Source: Halothece sp. MAG | Lineage (GTDB): Bacteria; Cyanobacteriota; Cyanobacteriia; Cyanobacteriales; Rubidibacteraceae | DNA: 8,254 nucleotides | Assembly (NCBI GenBank): GCA_018610095.1 | Contig: JAHEOB010000139.1 | Location: forward strand, 1-8,254 | Direction: 5' to 3' | Program-made: the position numbers and the translations under genes | Shown here: piece by piece, positions 1 to 6,313 of the stretch | Numbering within the stretch: the first letter of the stretch is position 1 | Layout: each line of letters starts with the position of its first letter | The notes under the pieces: generated by a model | What the model was told of the DNA's origin: nothing | The model's database searches: none | The model's input: only the letters and a program-made list of their open reading frames with translations

Positions 1-292
1 ATTGCTCAAATTGTGGACTTTCAATTGATCACAACCCAAAGCGGCAGTCAATATCAAGCATTTGGCGTAGGGATGAACGTCAGTCTTAAAGCGCACTCAC
101 GGAAGCGAAAGCTGGTGCTGATGCGAAGAAGGGGCTATCATATGAGGTTTCCTCAGATTTTGATACGCCCTGCCCAACCATATTCTGTAGGAATTGGTGC
201 GGGTCATTCACTGAGATGCTCTGAAAACTGAGCAGTGGCAACCAGTTAATTGATGGACAAATTTGAATCTTTCATGGGCAATTCGGCAGCAT

Positions 293-298
293 TAATAC
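293..298 (+). promoter_or_regulatory. Possible -10 element for rne
   Basis: TAATAC is a good -10 hexamer. A weak TTTCAT lies at 270-275, 17 bases upstream. A start shortly downstream would give rne a leader of roughly 120 bases containing the two direct-repeat copies. rne leaders are known targets of RNase E autoregulation in E. coli and are also implicated in cyanobacteria. The assignment rests only on hexamer resemblance. Confidence 0.25.
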
Positions 299-319
299 TT
301 ACAAATGTCATCATTTCCT

Positions 320-360
320 AAAACGGATTAGAGAATGACCCGAAATTTAAAAACGGATTA
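320..360 (+). repeat. Paired 11-bp direct repeat upstream of rne
   Basis: AAAACGGATTA occurs at 320-330 and again at 350-360, exactly 30 bp apart (about three helical turns). Both copies lie in the non-coding leader, 64-104 bases before the rne start codon. The spacing suits two protein sites on one DNA face, or a repeated RNA element in the rne 5' UTR. The function is not known. Confidence 0.7.
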
Positions 361-423
361 TCCAAGCAAGATAATCCTATTTCCAGAATAACCTTTGATA
401 TGCAAGAAATTTGAGGGAGTTGA

Positions 424-2454
424 ATGCCAAAACAAATTATTATTGCAGAGCAACACCACACCGCAGCTATTTTTTCTGAAAACCTCATTGAAGAACTCGT
501 TATCGCCACAGGAAACCAACAAATTGGAGATATTTTCCTTGGCGTCGTTGAAAATGTCATTCCTGGCATTGATGCGGCTTTTATTAATATTGGGGATGCA
601 GAACGGAATGGGTTCATGCACGTTACAGACTTAGGGCCCATTCGTTTAAAACGAAGTGCTGGTGCAATTACTGAATTAGTGGAACCTCAGCAACCTGCTT
701 TAGTGCAGGTAATGAAAGAACCCACAGGCAATAAAGGTCCCAGGCTAACAGGCAATATTACGTTGCCAGGGCGATATTTAGTGTTAATGCCCTATGGTCG
801 AGGTGTCAATCTTTCGACTCGGATCAAAAAAGAAAGTGAACGCAGTCGGTTGCGGGCGCTGGCAATTTTAATTAAACCAGCTGGTATGGGGTTGCTAGTT
901 CGCACAGAAGCGGAAGGGCAACCCGAAGAAGCCATCATGGAAGATTTAGAATTCTTGAAACAGCAGTGGGAGTCGATTCAAGAAGCTGCCCAAACTACGC
1001 GCCCACCCGCATTACTGAATAGAGATGATGATTTTATTCAACGGGTGTTACGGGATATTTATAGTGATGAAGTGAATCGGATTGTCGTTGATTCCCAAGC
1101 GGGAGTGAAACGGGTCAAACAACAACTTTCTAATTGGAACGGGGGTCGTTTACCCAATGGTGTCTTAATTGATCACCATCAGCAAAAACAACCCATTTTG
1201 GAATATTTCCGAGTCAATGCAGCGATTCGGGAAGCTCTCAAACCCAGAGTCGATTTGCCGTCAGGGGGATATATCATTATTGAACCCACTGAGGCTCTCA
1301 CGGTTATTGATGTGAACTCAGGCTCGTTTACGCGATCGGCAACTTCGCGGGAAACTGTTTTGTGGACCAATTGTGAGGCAGCGGTTGAAATTGCCCGTCA
1401 GTTAATGCTGCGCAAAATTGGGGGCGTCATTATTGTGGACTTTATTGATATGGACTCCCGCCGTGATCAAATGAAAGTGCTGGAATATTTTGAACAGGCA
1501 CTGAAAAAAGATAAGGCACGTCCCCAAATTTCCCAATTATCTGAGTTGGGCTTGATTGAATTAACTCGGAAACGTCAAGGACAAAGTCTCTATGAAATTT
1601 TTGGACAAACTTGTCCCAGTTGTGGCGGTTTAGGGCATTTAGTGCATTTACCAGGAGAACAAGAAGCAGTGCCTGCTGTACCAGTGGCAGGGATTCCGAC
1701 GGCACCGAGAGTTGTCACCCAGCAAACCGAGGAAATTGGCTCCTTTATTCAATCTCAAGAAAAAGAAGAACAGACGGGATTAGATTTACCCAATCATCCC
1801 AATTATCAAGAGCAAGGGGTTGATAATGCCACTCGCCGTCGCCGTCGTCGGGGTGTGGAAACGCCTAGTAAGGGAGAAGGAACACCTAAACCCAAGCTCA
1901 ATAATGGGGGTAAAGGAAATAATGGTTCTGAACAGGGTTATAAAAATGGCAAAGATGGTAAAAATGGTAAAGACGGCAAAGATCAGAAAAATAAGGGTCC
2001 GGGAGGACGCCAAGCCCAACGACAAGAACCGAAAAAGAAAATTACTGTGGAGATGACTCCCTTAGAACAGGAAATGTATGCCTTGATGGGATTATCTCCC
2101 TTACTACGCTTGGATGAAGATGTCGATCCCCGTAAGTCAATTGTGTATGCGGTTGATCCCAGTGAGAAACAAGAAAAAACACAAGAACAAGAAACGGAAC
2201 AACTTCCATCTCAATCGGTAGCGGAAGAAACAACTTCTGTGGCAACGACTCCTGAACAACCGAGTGCCACCACTCCCATTGAGGAGGAATCAACAAGCAC
2301 ACCAACCGCTCCTGAAACTTCTACCGCCTCTTCCCAAGCAGAGCAATCAGAGCAATCAACCGCTTCCGCCTCATCTGAATCACAAGACAACAGTACAGAA
2401 AGACCTAAAGTAGTTCGTCGTCGTCGCCGTCGTTCCTCTGCTAAAGAGAACTAA
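424..2454 (+). CDS. rne: Ribonuclease E (cyanobacterial type)
   Basis: This is the endoribonuclease that starts mRNA decay and processes stable RNA. It cuts AU-rich single-stranded RNA, preferring 5'-monophosphate ends. At 676 aa it is a compact cyanobacterial enzyme compared with the 1061 aa of E. coli. Domains seen: S1 RNA-binding region about residues 34-115; 5'-sensor residues R160/T161 in GLLVRTEAEG; DNase I-like catalytic core with D296 and N298 in VIDVNSGS and D339 in VDFIDMD (E. coli D303, N305, D346); zinc-link C397PSC400. After about residue 410 the protein is low complexity, with an Arg6 block at 471-476, a GKD/GKN repeat at 509-520, and a conserved island at about 540-580. It ends with RRRRRRSSA (665-673), the PNPase-docking nonapeptide reported for cyanobacterial RNase E. 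The start is supported by GAGGGA at 413-418. Many cyanobacteria have rnhB next; here the next gene is convergent. Confidence 0.97.
   Translation: MPKQIIIAEQHHTAAIFSENLIEELVIATGNQQIGDIFLGVVENVIPGIDAAFINIGDAERNGFMHVTDLGPIRLKRSAGAITELVEPQQPALVQVMKEPTGNKGPRLTGNITLPGRYLVLMPYGRGVNLSTRIKKESERSRLRALAILIKPAGMGLLVRTEAEGQPEEAIMEDLEFLKQQWESIQEAAQTTRPPALLNRDDDFIQRVLRDIYSDEVNRIVVDSQAGVKRVKQQLSNWNGGRLPNGVLIDHHQQKQPILEYFRVNAAIREALKPRVDLPSGGYIIIEPTEALTVIDVNSGSFTRSATSRETVLWTNCEAAVEIARQLMLRKIGGVIIVDFIDMDSRRDQMKVLEYFEQALKKDKARPQISQLSELGLIELTRKRQGQSLYEIFGQTCPSCGGLGHLVHLPGEQEAVPAVPVAGIPTAPRVVTQQTEEIGSFIQSQEKEEQTGLDLPNHPNYQEQGVDNATRRRRRRGVETPSKGEGTPKPKLNNGGKGNNGSEQGYKNGKDGKNGKDGKDQKNKGPGGRQAQRQEPKKKITVEMTPLEQEMYALMGLSPLLRLDEDVDPRKSIVYAVDPSEKQEKTQEQETEQLPSQSVAEETTSVATTPEQPSATTPIEEESTSTPTAPETSTASSQAEQSEQSTASASSESQDNSTERPKVVRRRRRRSSAKEN
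1948..1983 (+). repeat. Four tandem 9-bp units inside rne
   Basis: Four consecutive units of the form GGYAAARAY encode GKD-GKN-GKD-GKD (residues 509-520) in the non-catalytic tail of RNase E. The unit is in phase with codons, so changes in copy number would lengthen or shorten a basic, glycine-rich linker without a frameshift. Confidence 0.85.
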
Positions 2455-2456
2455 GT

Positions 2457-3368
2457 TTACCTGCTAGTAGGGGCTGGTTTTTCTCGTTGTAGAATGACCA
2501 TGTTTTCCCCTACTACTGGGCTACGAGCAATAAGATTGCCATCAGGGGTGGTGAGAACGAGTTTAGTAAAGTCAAGTTTGCGCGATCGCGCTAGCATTTC
2601 TTTGCCCAGTTTATCCTGACGACGCGGGGATAGTTCATACCACTGTTCATCAACGGTAATGATTAAACGACCATCCCGAAAGTTGGCTTCAATGGAGTTA
2701 ATCAGCCCTTCGGCATAGGTGGTGGTAATTTCTGACAATTGCTCTTGAATGGAAGCAATGAGATTTTGTTCAGGCGTGAGTTCCGGTTCGGGTTCGTTTT
2801 CAGGTTCAGGTTGAGCTTGTGGTTTTTCCTCAGGCTTCTCAGTTGAGGGTTTTTCTGGTTCCGGTTGAGATTTAACTTCCGGTTCAGTCGTCTCTTCAGG
2901 GGGTGGAATCGGCGGTTCTGGTTTTTGCGTCACTTCTTCCTCTTGTTGCTGTTGAGGCGTTTGCTGAAATAGACCTTCTGGTATCACTGCAACGACGCCC
3001 CACACAACGGCAACCCCTGCACCGACTAAAATAGTGGTTAGCATCCAATCTGGGATGATGTCACTGATAAAATTGGGTAAGCGATCGCGCACCTGTCGTA
3101 ATCGTTTATCCCAACCGCGAAGTTCTTCCACAGAGGGTTGGGCTTGGCTAGTTTCTTCAATTTGAGCCGATTCTTCTTGCGGTTCGGCTTCCGCTTCTAG
3201 TTTCTCAACGGTAGTTTCTAAACGCGCGATAATACCACGTAGAATCCGAATCGTGAGAGCCTTTAAAAACGGTTGTTTTGTTTGCTGGGTTTGACTTGCT
3301 TGTGGGCTTTCTGTTTCTTCGCTAGACTGATTCTCTTCAGGGGGATTATTATTTGGTTGTTGTGTCAT
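2457..3368 (-). CDS. TonB-like single-pass membrane protein of unknown function
   Basis: The protein has 303 aa and belongs to no family I can name. Its architecture is clear. Residues 1-32 are polar and Q/E/P-rich. Residues 33-62 form an amphipathic, basic helix (KALTIRILRGIIARLE and following), and 63-82 are acidic. A basic patch at 87-97 (DKRLRQVRDRL) precedes one transmembrane helix at about 108-129 (WMLTTILVGAGVAVVWGVV). Residues 130-198 are a Pro/Glu-rich extended linker, and 199-295 a folded-looking domain with EQWYELSPRRQDKLGKEML. The positive-inside rule puts the N terminus in the cytoplasm and the C-terminal domain in the periplasm (or thylakoid lumen). The TM, Pro/Glu spacer and C-terminal domain order resembles TonB/TolA, but no TonB domain motif was recognised. 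A GGAAGA lies about 8 bases before the ATG. It shares an 85-bp divergent region with the gene at 3454. Confidence 0.85.
   Translation of the reverse strand: MTQQPNNNPPEENQSSEETESPQASQTQQTKQPFLKALTIRILRGIIARLETTVEKLEAEAEPQEESAQIEETSQAQPSVEELRGWDKRLRQVRDRLPNFISDIIPDWMLTTILVGAGVAVVWGVVAVIPEGLFQQTPQQQQEEEVTQKPEPPIPPPEETTEPEVKSQPEPEKPSTEKPEEKPQAQPEPENEPEPELTPEQNLIASIQEQLSEITTTYAEGLINSIEANFRDGRLIITVDEQWYELSPRRQDKLGKEMLARSRKLDFTKLVLTTPDGNLIARSPVVGENMVILQREKPAPTSR
2465..2515. repeat. 9-bp inverted repeat at the convergent gene ends
   Basis: TAGTAGGGG at 2465-2473 and CCCCTACTA at 2507-2515 are perfect inverted copies separated by 33 bases. They lie within the last codons of the minus-strand membrane protein gene and just past the rne stop. 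They could fold in the rne 3' end and in the opposing transcript. No T-tract follows on either strand, so a classic intrinsic terminator is not supported. Confidence 0.4.
2582..2589. repeat. HIP1 octamer GCGATCGC
   Basis: Highly iterated palindrome 1 is a hallmark of many cyanobacterial genomes, where it is far commoner than chance. This copy lies in the C-terminal domain of the minus-strand membrane protein gene. Confidence 0.9.
3081..3088. repeat. HIP1 octamer
   Basis: GCGATCGC within the codons for the basic stretch just before the transmembrane helix of the membrane protein. Confidence 0.9.
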
Positions 3369-3390
3369 GCTGATTCTTCCACATCACCTC

Positions 3391-3411
3391 TGATGCTTAA
3401 CTGTAGCATCA
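3391..3411. promoter_or_regulatory. 7-7-7 dyad in the divergent promoter region
   Basis: TGATGCT (3391-3397) and AGCATCA (3405-3411) are perfect inverted copies around a 7-base centre, TAACTGT. The dyad is 22 bases upstream of the minus-strand start codon and 42 bases upstream of the plus-strand start at 3454. It is therefore placed to act as an operator for one or both divergent genes. It could instead form a small 5'-leader hairpin. There is no T-run, so it is not a terminator. Confidence 0.45.
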
Positions 3412-3453
3412 ACTGCTCGGAATTGGAACAGCGAAGTTTTAAATTAGACAGAT

Positions 3454-4602
3454 ATGAATATTAGGCAAATTTGGCACTATTTTGGTCAAGGGGCGATTTA
3501 TTATCCCCAACTCGCCAAGCAAATGGGTGGGGTCACTGCAGCAATTTTGTACCAAACCTTGTGGCAATGGACCAGTCAGACAGGAACGGTACAATGTTCC
3601 TTAACTCAACTCACCAATGCCACTGGTTTAAGTGAACAAGAACAAGTCATGGCAAGAGAGTTATTAACAGCGCGATCGCTGCTTAGCTATAATGTTGTGT
3701 CAAATAACCCCACTGTTTGGTCATTTGAACTCTATTTTGAACCACTAGAAGCGTTACTATCTCAAGAAACAACTCCTGCCACACCTGCCACCCCAAGCAA
3801 GCAGCAACCGCAATCCGATCCTTACTTCCCGCCTCGTCGTCAACCGATTTCGGTGAGTGTCACCCCTGATTATCGTTTTAGTGGCCCTTGGGAATCACAG
3901 GAACAATTAGAAGCCTTCCAAAATGCCTTATTAGCGTATGCCAAACAACAAGGACATCCCAACCCATCGGCATGGGTATTTAAAATTATTGATAGTATCT
4001 CCAAAGGAATTAAATCGCCGTTTTGGGATGAATTTATTGCAGGGAAACCGTTAGGAGAAAGTCAAAAAGTTCAACAAGAATGGGAAATTGAACCAGGAGT
4101 GCCTTATCCTGCCTTTGAAAGTGAACGCATCCAATATTATGTTCATAAAGGAGAACCATTGGAAACCGCAGTGGCGAAAGCGCGAGCAGAATTGCGCGAT
4201 CCCGTAAAAGCGAAAGATTTATGGGATGGCTTTTTAAGAAAATGCGATCGCCTAGCAGATGAAGCTTTAGAAGCTAAAAAAATGGGGGTACAACAGCCTT
4301 ATCTCCCTCCTTCTTTTCAAGAACAACGCACCGTTACCAAAGAAAGTGTCATGGAAAAATTATCTCAAGTGCAATCAGATACATCTTTACTAGAACAGGA
4401 ATCGCCCCCTGAAGAAACTTTATCTGAGACAGATTCTAAAACAAATGATGATTCTACTTCCGAAATTCCAAGTTTAGAACATCTACAAACCCTTTATGAT
4501 TCACCAATGACGAAAAGTTGGGTTGAACAACAAATTGCCCAACATCCGGAATGGGGATATCAAATTGTTGATGGAAAAGTTGTCGATCAATATCCGTTTT
4601 AA
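3454..4602 (+). CDS. Winged-helix (phage replication/DnaD-like) protein, function unknown
   Basis: The protein has 382 aa. Residues about 13-80 resemble the N-terminal winged helix of phage replisome organisers and DnaD-like proteins. They show a helix VTAAILYQTLWQW, a possible recognition segment SLTQLTNATGLSEQEQVMARELL, then RSLLSY, and a beta-rich part (NPTVWSFELYFEP). A Thr/Pro/Gln spacer (about 104-122) follows. A conserved-looking domain at 135-290 is rich in W/F/K (PSAWVFKIIDSISKG, SPFWDEFI, RIQYYVHKGEPLETAVAKA). Residues 300-340 are acidic and disordered, and a short segment, 342-382, ends the protein. DNA binding is inferred from the fold pattern only. The weak ribosome binding site (no purine-rich SD before ATG 3454) leaves the start less certain. 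It leads a tight plus-strand group: the next ORF starts one base after its stop, then a Uma2 nuclease gene follows. Confidence 0.75.
   Translation: MNIRQIWHYFGQGAIYYPQLAKQMGGVTAAILYQTLWQWTSQTGTVQCSLTQLTNATGLSEQEQVMARELLTARSLLSYNVVSNNPTVWSFELYFEPLEALLSQETTPATPATPSKQQPQSDPYFPPRRQPISVSVTPDYRFSGPWESQEQLEAFQNALLAYAKQQGHPNPSAWVFKIIDSISKGIKSPFWDEFIAGKPLGESQKVQQEWEIEPGVPYPAFESERIQYYVHKGEPLETAVAKARAELRDPVKAKDLWDGFLRKCDRLADEALEAKKMGVQQPYLPPSFQEQRTVTKESVMEKLSQVQSDTSLLEQESPPEETLSETDSKTNDDSTSEIPSLEHLQTLYDSPMTKSWVEQQIAQHPEWGYQIVDGKVVDQYPF
3672..3679. repeat. HIP1 octamer
   Basis: GCGATCGC in the winged-helix gene, at the end of the putative recognition helix region (codons for ARSLL). Confidence 0.9.
4244..4251. 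repeat. HIP1 octamer
   Basis: GCGATCGC in the second conserved block of the same gene (codons for KCDRLA). None is found in the two following AT-rich small genes. Confidence 0.9.
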
Positions 4603-4603
4603 T

Positions 4604-4822
4604 ATGGAAGCAATTAGCAATATTGATCCTTTTACTGAAGGGAGAAAACCACCTTCTATTGAGGTAAGGAAATATTTATGGTGGCAAAGAAAACAGAAAG
4701 AAAGGGAACAATTATTACAGCAAATCCGAGAATTTCAATTAATTGGTGAATTTGATTGGGCTAAGCGATTAATGATTCAAAATTCCATTCAGATTAACCA
4801 AGAAAATGATATTTTATATTAA
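4604..4822 (+). CDS. Small basic hypothetical protein (72 aa)
   Basis: The sequence starts MEAISNIDPFTEGRKPPSIE and continues with a charged helix (KYLWWQRKQKEREQLLQQI) and an amphipathic segment, EFQLIGEFDWAKRLMIQ. No family is recognised. ATG 4604 is chosen because it falls one base after the upstream TAA (TAATATG), a typical stop-restart arrangement. The same frame is open further left, to an ATG at 4523, but that would overlap the upstream gene by 80 bases. The ORF is AT-rich like the downstream nuclease gene, which starts 16 bases later. Translational coupling to the winged-helix gene is likely. Its position before a nuclease gene allows a regulatory, partner or antitoxin-like role, but nothing in the sequence proves one. 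Confidence 0.6.
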   Translation: MEAISNIDPFTEGRKPPSIEVRKYLWWQRKQKEREQLLQQIREFQLIGEFDWAKRLMIQNSIQINQENDILY

Positions 4823-4838
4823 TTAGCTAAAGACAGCA

Positions 4839-5399
4839 ATGATAACTTATAACCAATTAACTTTAGAAGAATTCCTTAATATTCCCCAAGATGATACGAC
4901 TTATGAATTGATTGATGGAAAAGCCGTTCCTAAAATGTCTCCCAAACGCTTTCATTCTCGTTTAACAGTCGCATTATGCTTTATTTTAGAGCAGTGGAGA
5001 CAAAATCAACAAAATCAAGGGGAAGTTGGAATTGAATGGAGTGTTATTTTGCAAAAAAATGGGAAAGACTGGGTTCCTGTACCAGATTTATTATATATTT
5101 CCAAGGAGCGTTTTCCTTCCAATCGCTTTGAAGATGAAGCCTGTCCAGTTCCCCCAGAATTAGTGATTGAAATTATTTCTCCGGGTCAAACATTTGGTGA
5201 ATTAACTGAAAAAGCAACTTCTTATTTAAAAGCAGGCGTTGATCGCGTTTGGATTGTTGACTCCCAAGCACAAACAATTACTGTATTTTCTCCCAATTGC
5301 CTCCCTGAAACAAAACGAGGAAAAGACAATTTGAAGGATGATTTATTTCCCAATTTAGAAATTACTGTGGGAGACGTTTTTGCCAAAGCTGGTTGGTAG
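4839..5399 (+). CDS. Uma2 family (DUF820) putative endonuclease
   Basis: This 186-aa protein has the Uma2 / PD-(D/E)XK restriction-endonuclease-like layout. It starts with LTLEEFLNIP and continues with YELIDGK (E23), VPDLLYI (D83), PELVIEIISP (E111), then K125 in ELTEKATSYLKAGVDRVWIVD, and ends with LEITVGDVF. E23, D83, E111 and K125 are the expected active-site set, so the nuclease core looks intact and the length is normal for the family. The family is very abundant in cyanobacteria, and its physiological role and substrate are poorly known. The gene sits 16 bases after the 72-aa ORF, is probably co-transcribed with it, and is AT-rich compared with rne. Nuclease activity is inferred from motifs. 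Confidence 0.9.
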   Translation: MITYNQLTLEEFLNIPQDDTTYELIDGKAVPKMSPKRFHSRLTVALCFILEQWRQNQQNQGEVGIEWSVILQKNGKDWVPVPDLLYISKERFPSNRFEDEACPVPPELVIEIISPGQTFGELTEKATSYLKAGVDRVWIVDSQAQTITVFSPNCLPETKRGKDNLKDDLFPNLEITVGDVFAKAGW

Positions 5400-5427
5400 C
5401 AAACGCATTTTCCTTGTTCACAAAATC

Positions 5428-5458
5428 TTGCCACGCCACCGCAAATAAGCGTTAAAAT
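5428..5458 (+). promoter_or_regulatory. Possible promoter for egtC-egtB
   Basis: TTGCCA at 5428-5433 and TAAAAT at 5453-5458 are separated by 19 bases in the 98-bp gap before egtC; reading TTAAAA as the -10 makes the spacing 18. The -10 lies about 40 bases before the egtC start codon. The spacing is slightly long, so this is only a candidate. Confidence 0.4.
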
Positions 5459-5497
5459 TAACTCTGACTATCAAACAAGATTAATTAAATAAAGATT

Positions 5498-6313
5498 ATG
5501 TGCCGTCTCCTAGGTTATCTTGGTTCTCCCATACAACTTGACCGACTGCTGTATAAACCAGAACATTCGCTAGTGGTGCAAGCCTATCAACCCAAAGAAA
5601 TGGAGTCGGCATTGATGAATGCGGATGGGTTTGGAGTCGGTTGGTATCATCCGCAAAAAGAAACCTTTCCTTATACTTATAAACAAACCACTCCCATTTG
5701 GAGTGATATTAATTTACCGCAAATTAGTCGCTATGTGGAAGCAGGGTGTCTTTTGGGATGTATTCGCAGTGCCACTCCGGGGTTAGCTGTTGATTTAAGT
5801 AATTGTCAGCCGTTTACCAGTGAAGGATTATCCCTACCGCATCCCCTATTATTTGTTCATAATGGCTATATTAAAGATTTTCGCAAAACCCTTTATCGTC
5901 CGCTACGTCAAGTTTTAACTGAGGATGTTTACTTGCATGTTCATGGCACAACTGACTCCGAACATATATTTGCCCTGATTCTTAATCAATTATATAGGCA
6001 ACCTGAGTTATTGTTAGCCCAAGCAGTGGAAAAAGCCTTAAAGCAATTAACCGAAATTGCCCAAGCAGAAGGAAATATTTATTTCTGTGCCAATATTATT
6101 GTCAGTGATGGTCAACAATTAGTTGCAACGCGGTTTAGTAGTCGTTCTCCTGCTCCCAGTTTATACTGGTTACGAGATGATCCCAGTTATCCCAATGGCG
6201 TTCTAATTGCCTCAGAACCCTTATTTGAAGGAAACTGGAATCGTTTTCCAGAACAAAGCATGATTTGTGTGGGAGAGGATTTTGACGTTTACACCGATCA
6301 AATCGCAGCGTGA
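5498..6313 (+). CDS. egtC: Ergothioneine biosynthesis hydrolase EgtC
   Basis: This is a class II glutamine-amidotransferase-fold hydrolase. In mycobacteria EgtC removes glutamate from gamma-glutamyl-hercynylcysteine sulfoxide, the product of EgtB. The 271 aa are the expected length. C2 in MCRLLGYLGS becomes the N-terminal nucleophile once Met is removed. Other signatures are NADGFGVGWY (41-50), R90 in GCIRSATPG, the oxyanion-hole N122-G123 in FVHNGYI, and D153 in HGTTDSEHIF, which in this fold holds the glutamate moiety. There is no strong SD (AATAAAGATT precedes ATG), but the MCRL start fixes the N terminus. It overlaps the start of egtB and is surely co-transcribed with it. Related class II hydrolases without ergothioneine function exist, but the egtB neighbour supports EgtC. 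Confidence 0.92.
   Translation: MCRLLGYLGSPIQLDRLLYKPEHSLVVQAYQPKEMESALMNADGFGVGWYHPQKETFPYTYKQTTPIWSDINLPQISRYVEAGCLLGCIRSATPGLAVDLSNCQPFTSEGLSLPHPLLFVHNGYIKDFRKTLYRPLRQVLTEDVYLHVHGTTDSEHIFALILNQLYRQPELLLAQAVEKALKQLTEIAQAEGNIYFCANIIVSDGQQLVATRFSSRSPAPSLYWLRDDPSYPNGVLIASEPLFEGNWNRFPEQSMICVGEDFDVYTDQIAA

Larger units (their letters stand above)
1..423. other. Left-edge non-genic stretch: decayed coding trace plus rne leader
   Basis: No gene is supported here. The frame open from base 1 to 231 gives a protein-like beginning (IAQIVDFQLITTQSGSQYQ and following) up to about base 95. It then turns into basic, low-quality sequence, while the +2 frame from about base 96 becomes more protein-like (ALTEAKAGADAKKGLSYEV) and runs to a TGA near 220. 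This pattern suggests the 3' end of a gene broken by a frameshift, but the family is not recognised. From about 232 to 423 the sequence is AT-rich and non-coding in all frames, and probably holds the promoter and 5' leader of rne. Confidence 0.4.

Noticed and set aside
395..634. Plus-strand open frame overlapping the rne start
   Set aside because: It lies in another frame of a strongly conserved RNase E N terminus, with no SD and no protein-like pattern of its own.
318..641. Two minus-strand open frames opposite the rne start
   Set aside because: They are antisense shadows of the rne N-terminal codons; the composition is not protein-like and there is no start signal.
1786..2305. Open frames on both strands within the rne tail
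   Set aside because: They arise from the low-complexity K/G/E-rich coding sequence of RNase E.
2440..2530. Bidirectional intrinsic terminator between rne and the membrane protein gene
   Set aside because: The 9-bp inverted repeat has a 33-base loop and no T-tract on either side.
3273..3464. Plus-strand frame reading Cys/Leu-rich sequence into the divergent promoter
   Set aside because: It is antisense to the N terminus of the membrane protein, and its hydrophobic look comes from the complement of Gln/Glu codons.
4523..4603. Upstream ATG 4523 as start of the small basic protein
   Set aside because: It would overlap the preceding gene by 80 bases; ATG 4604 right after the stop is the simpler start.
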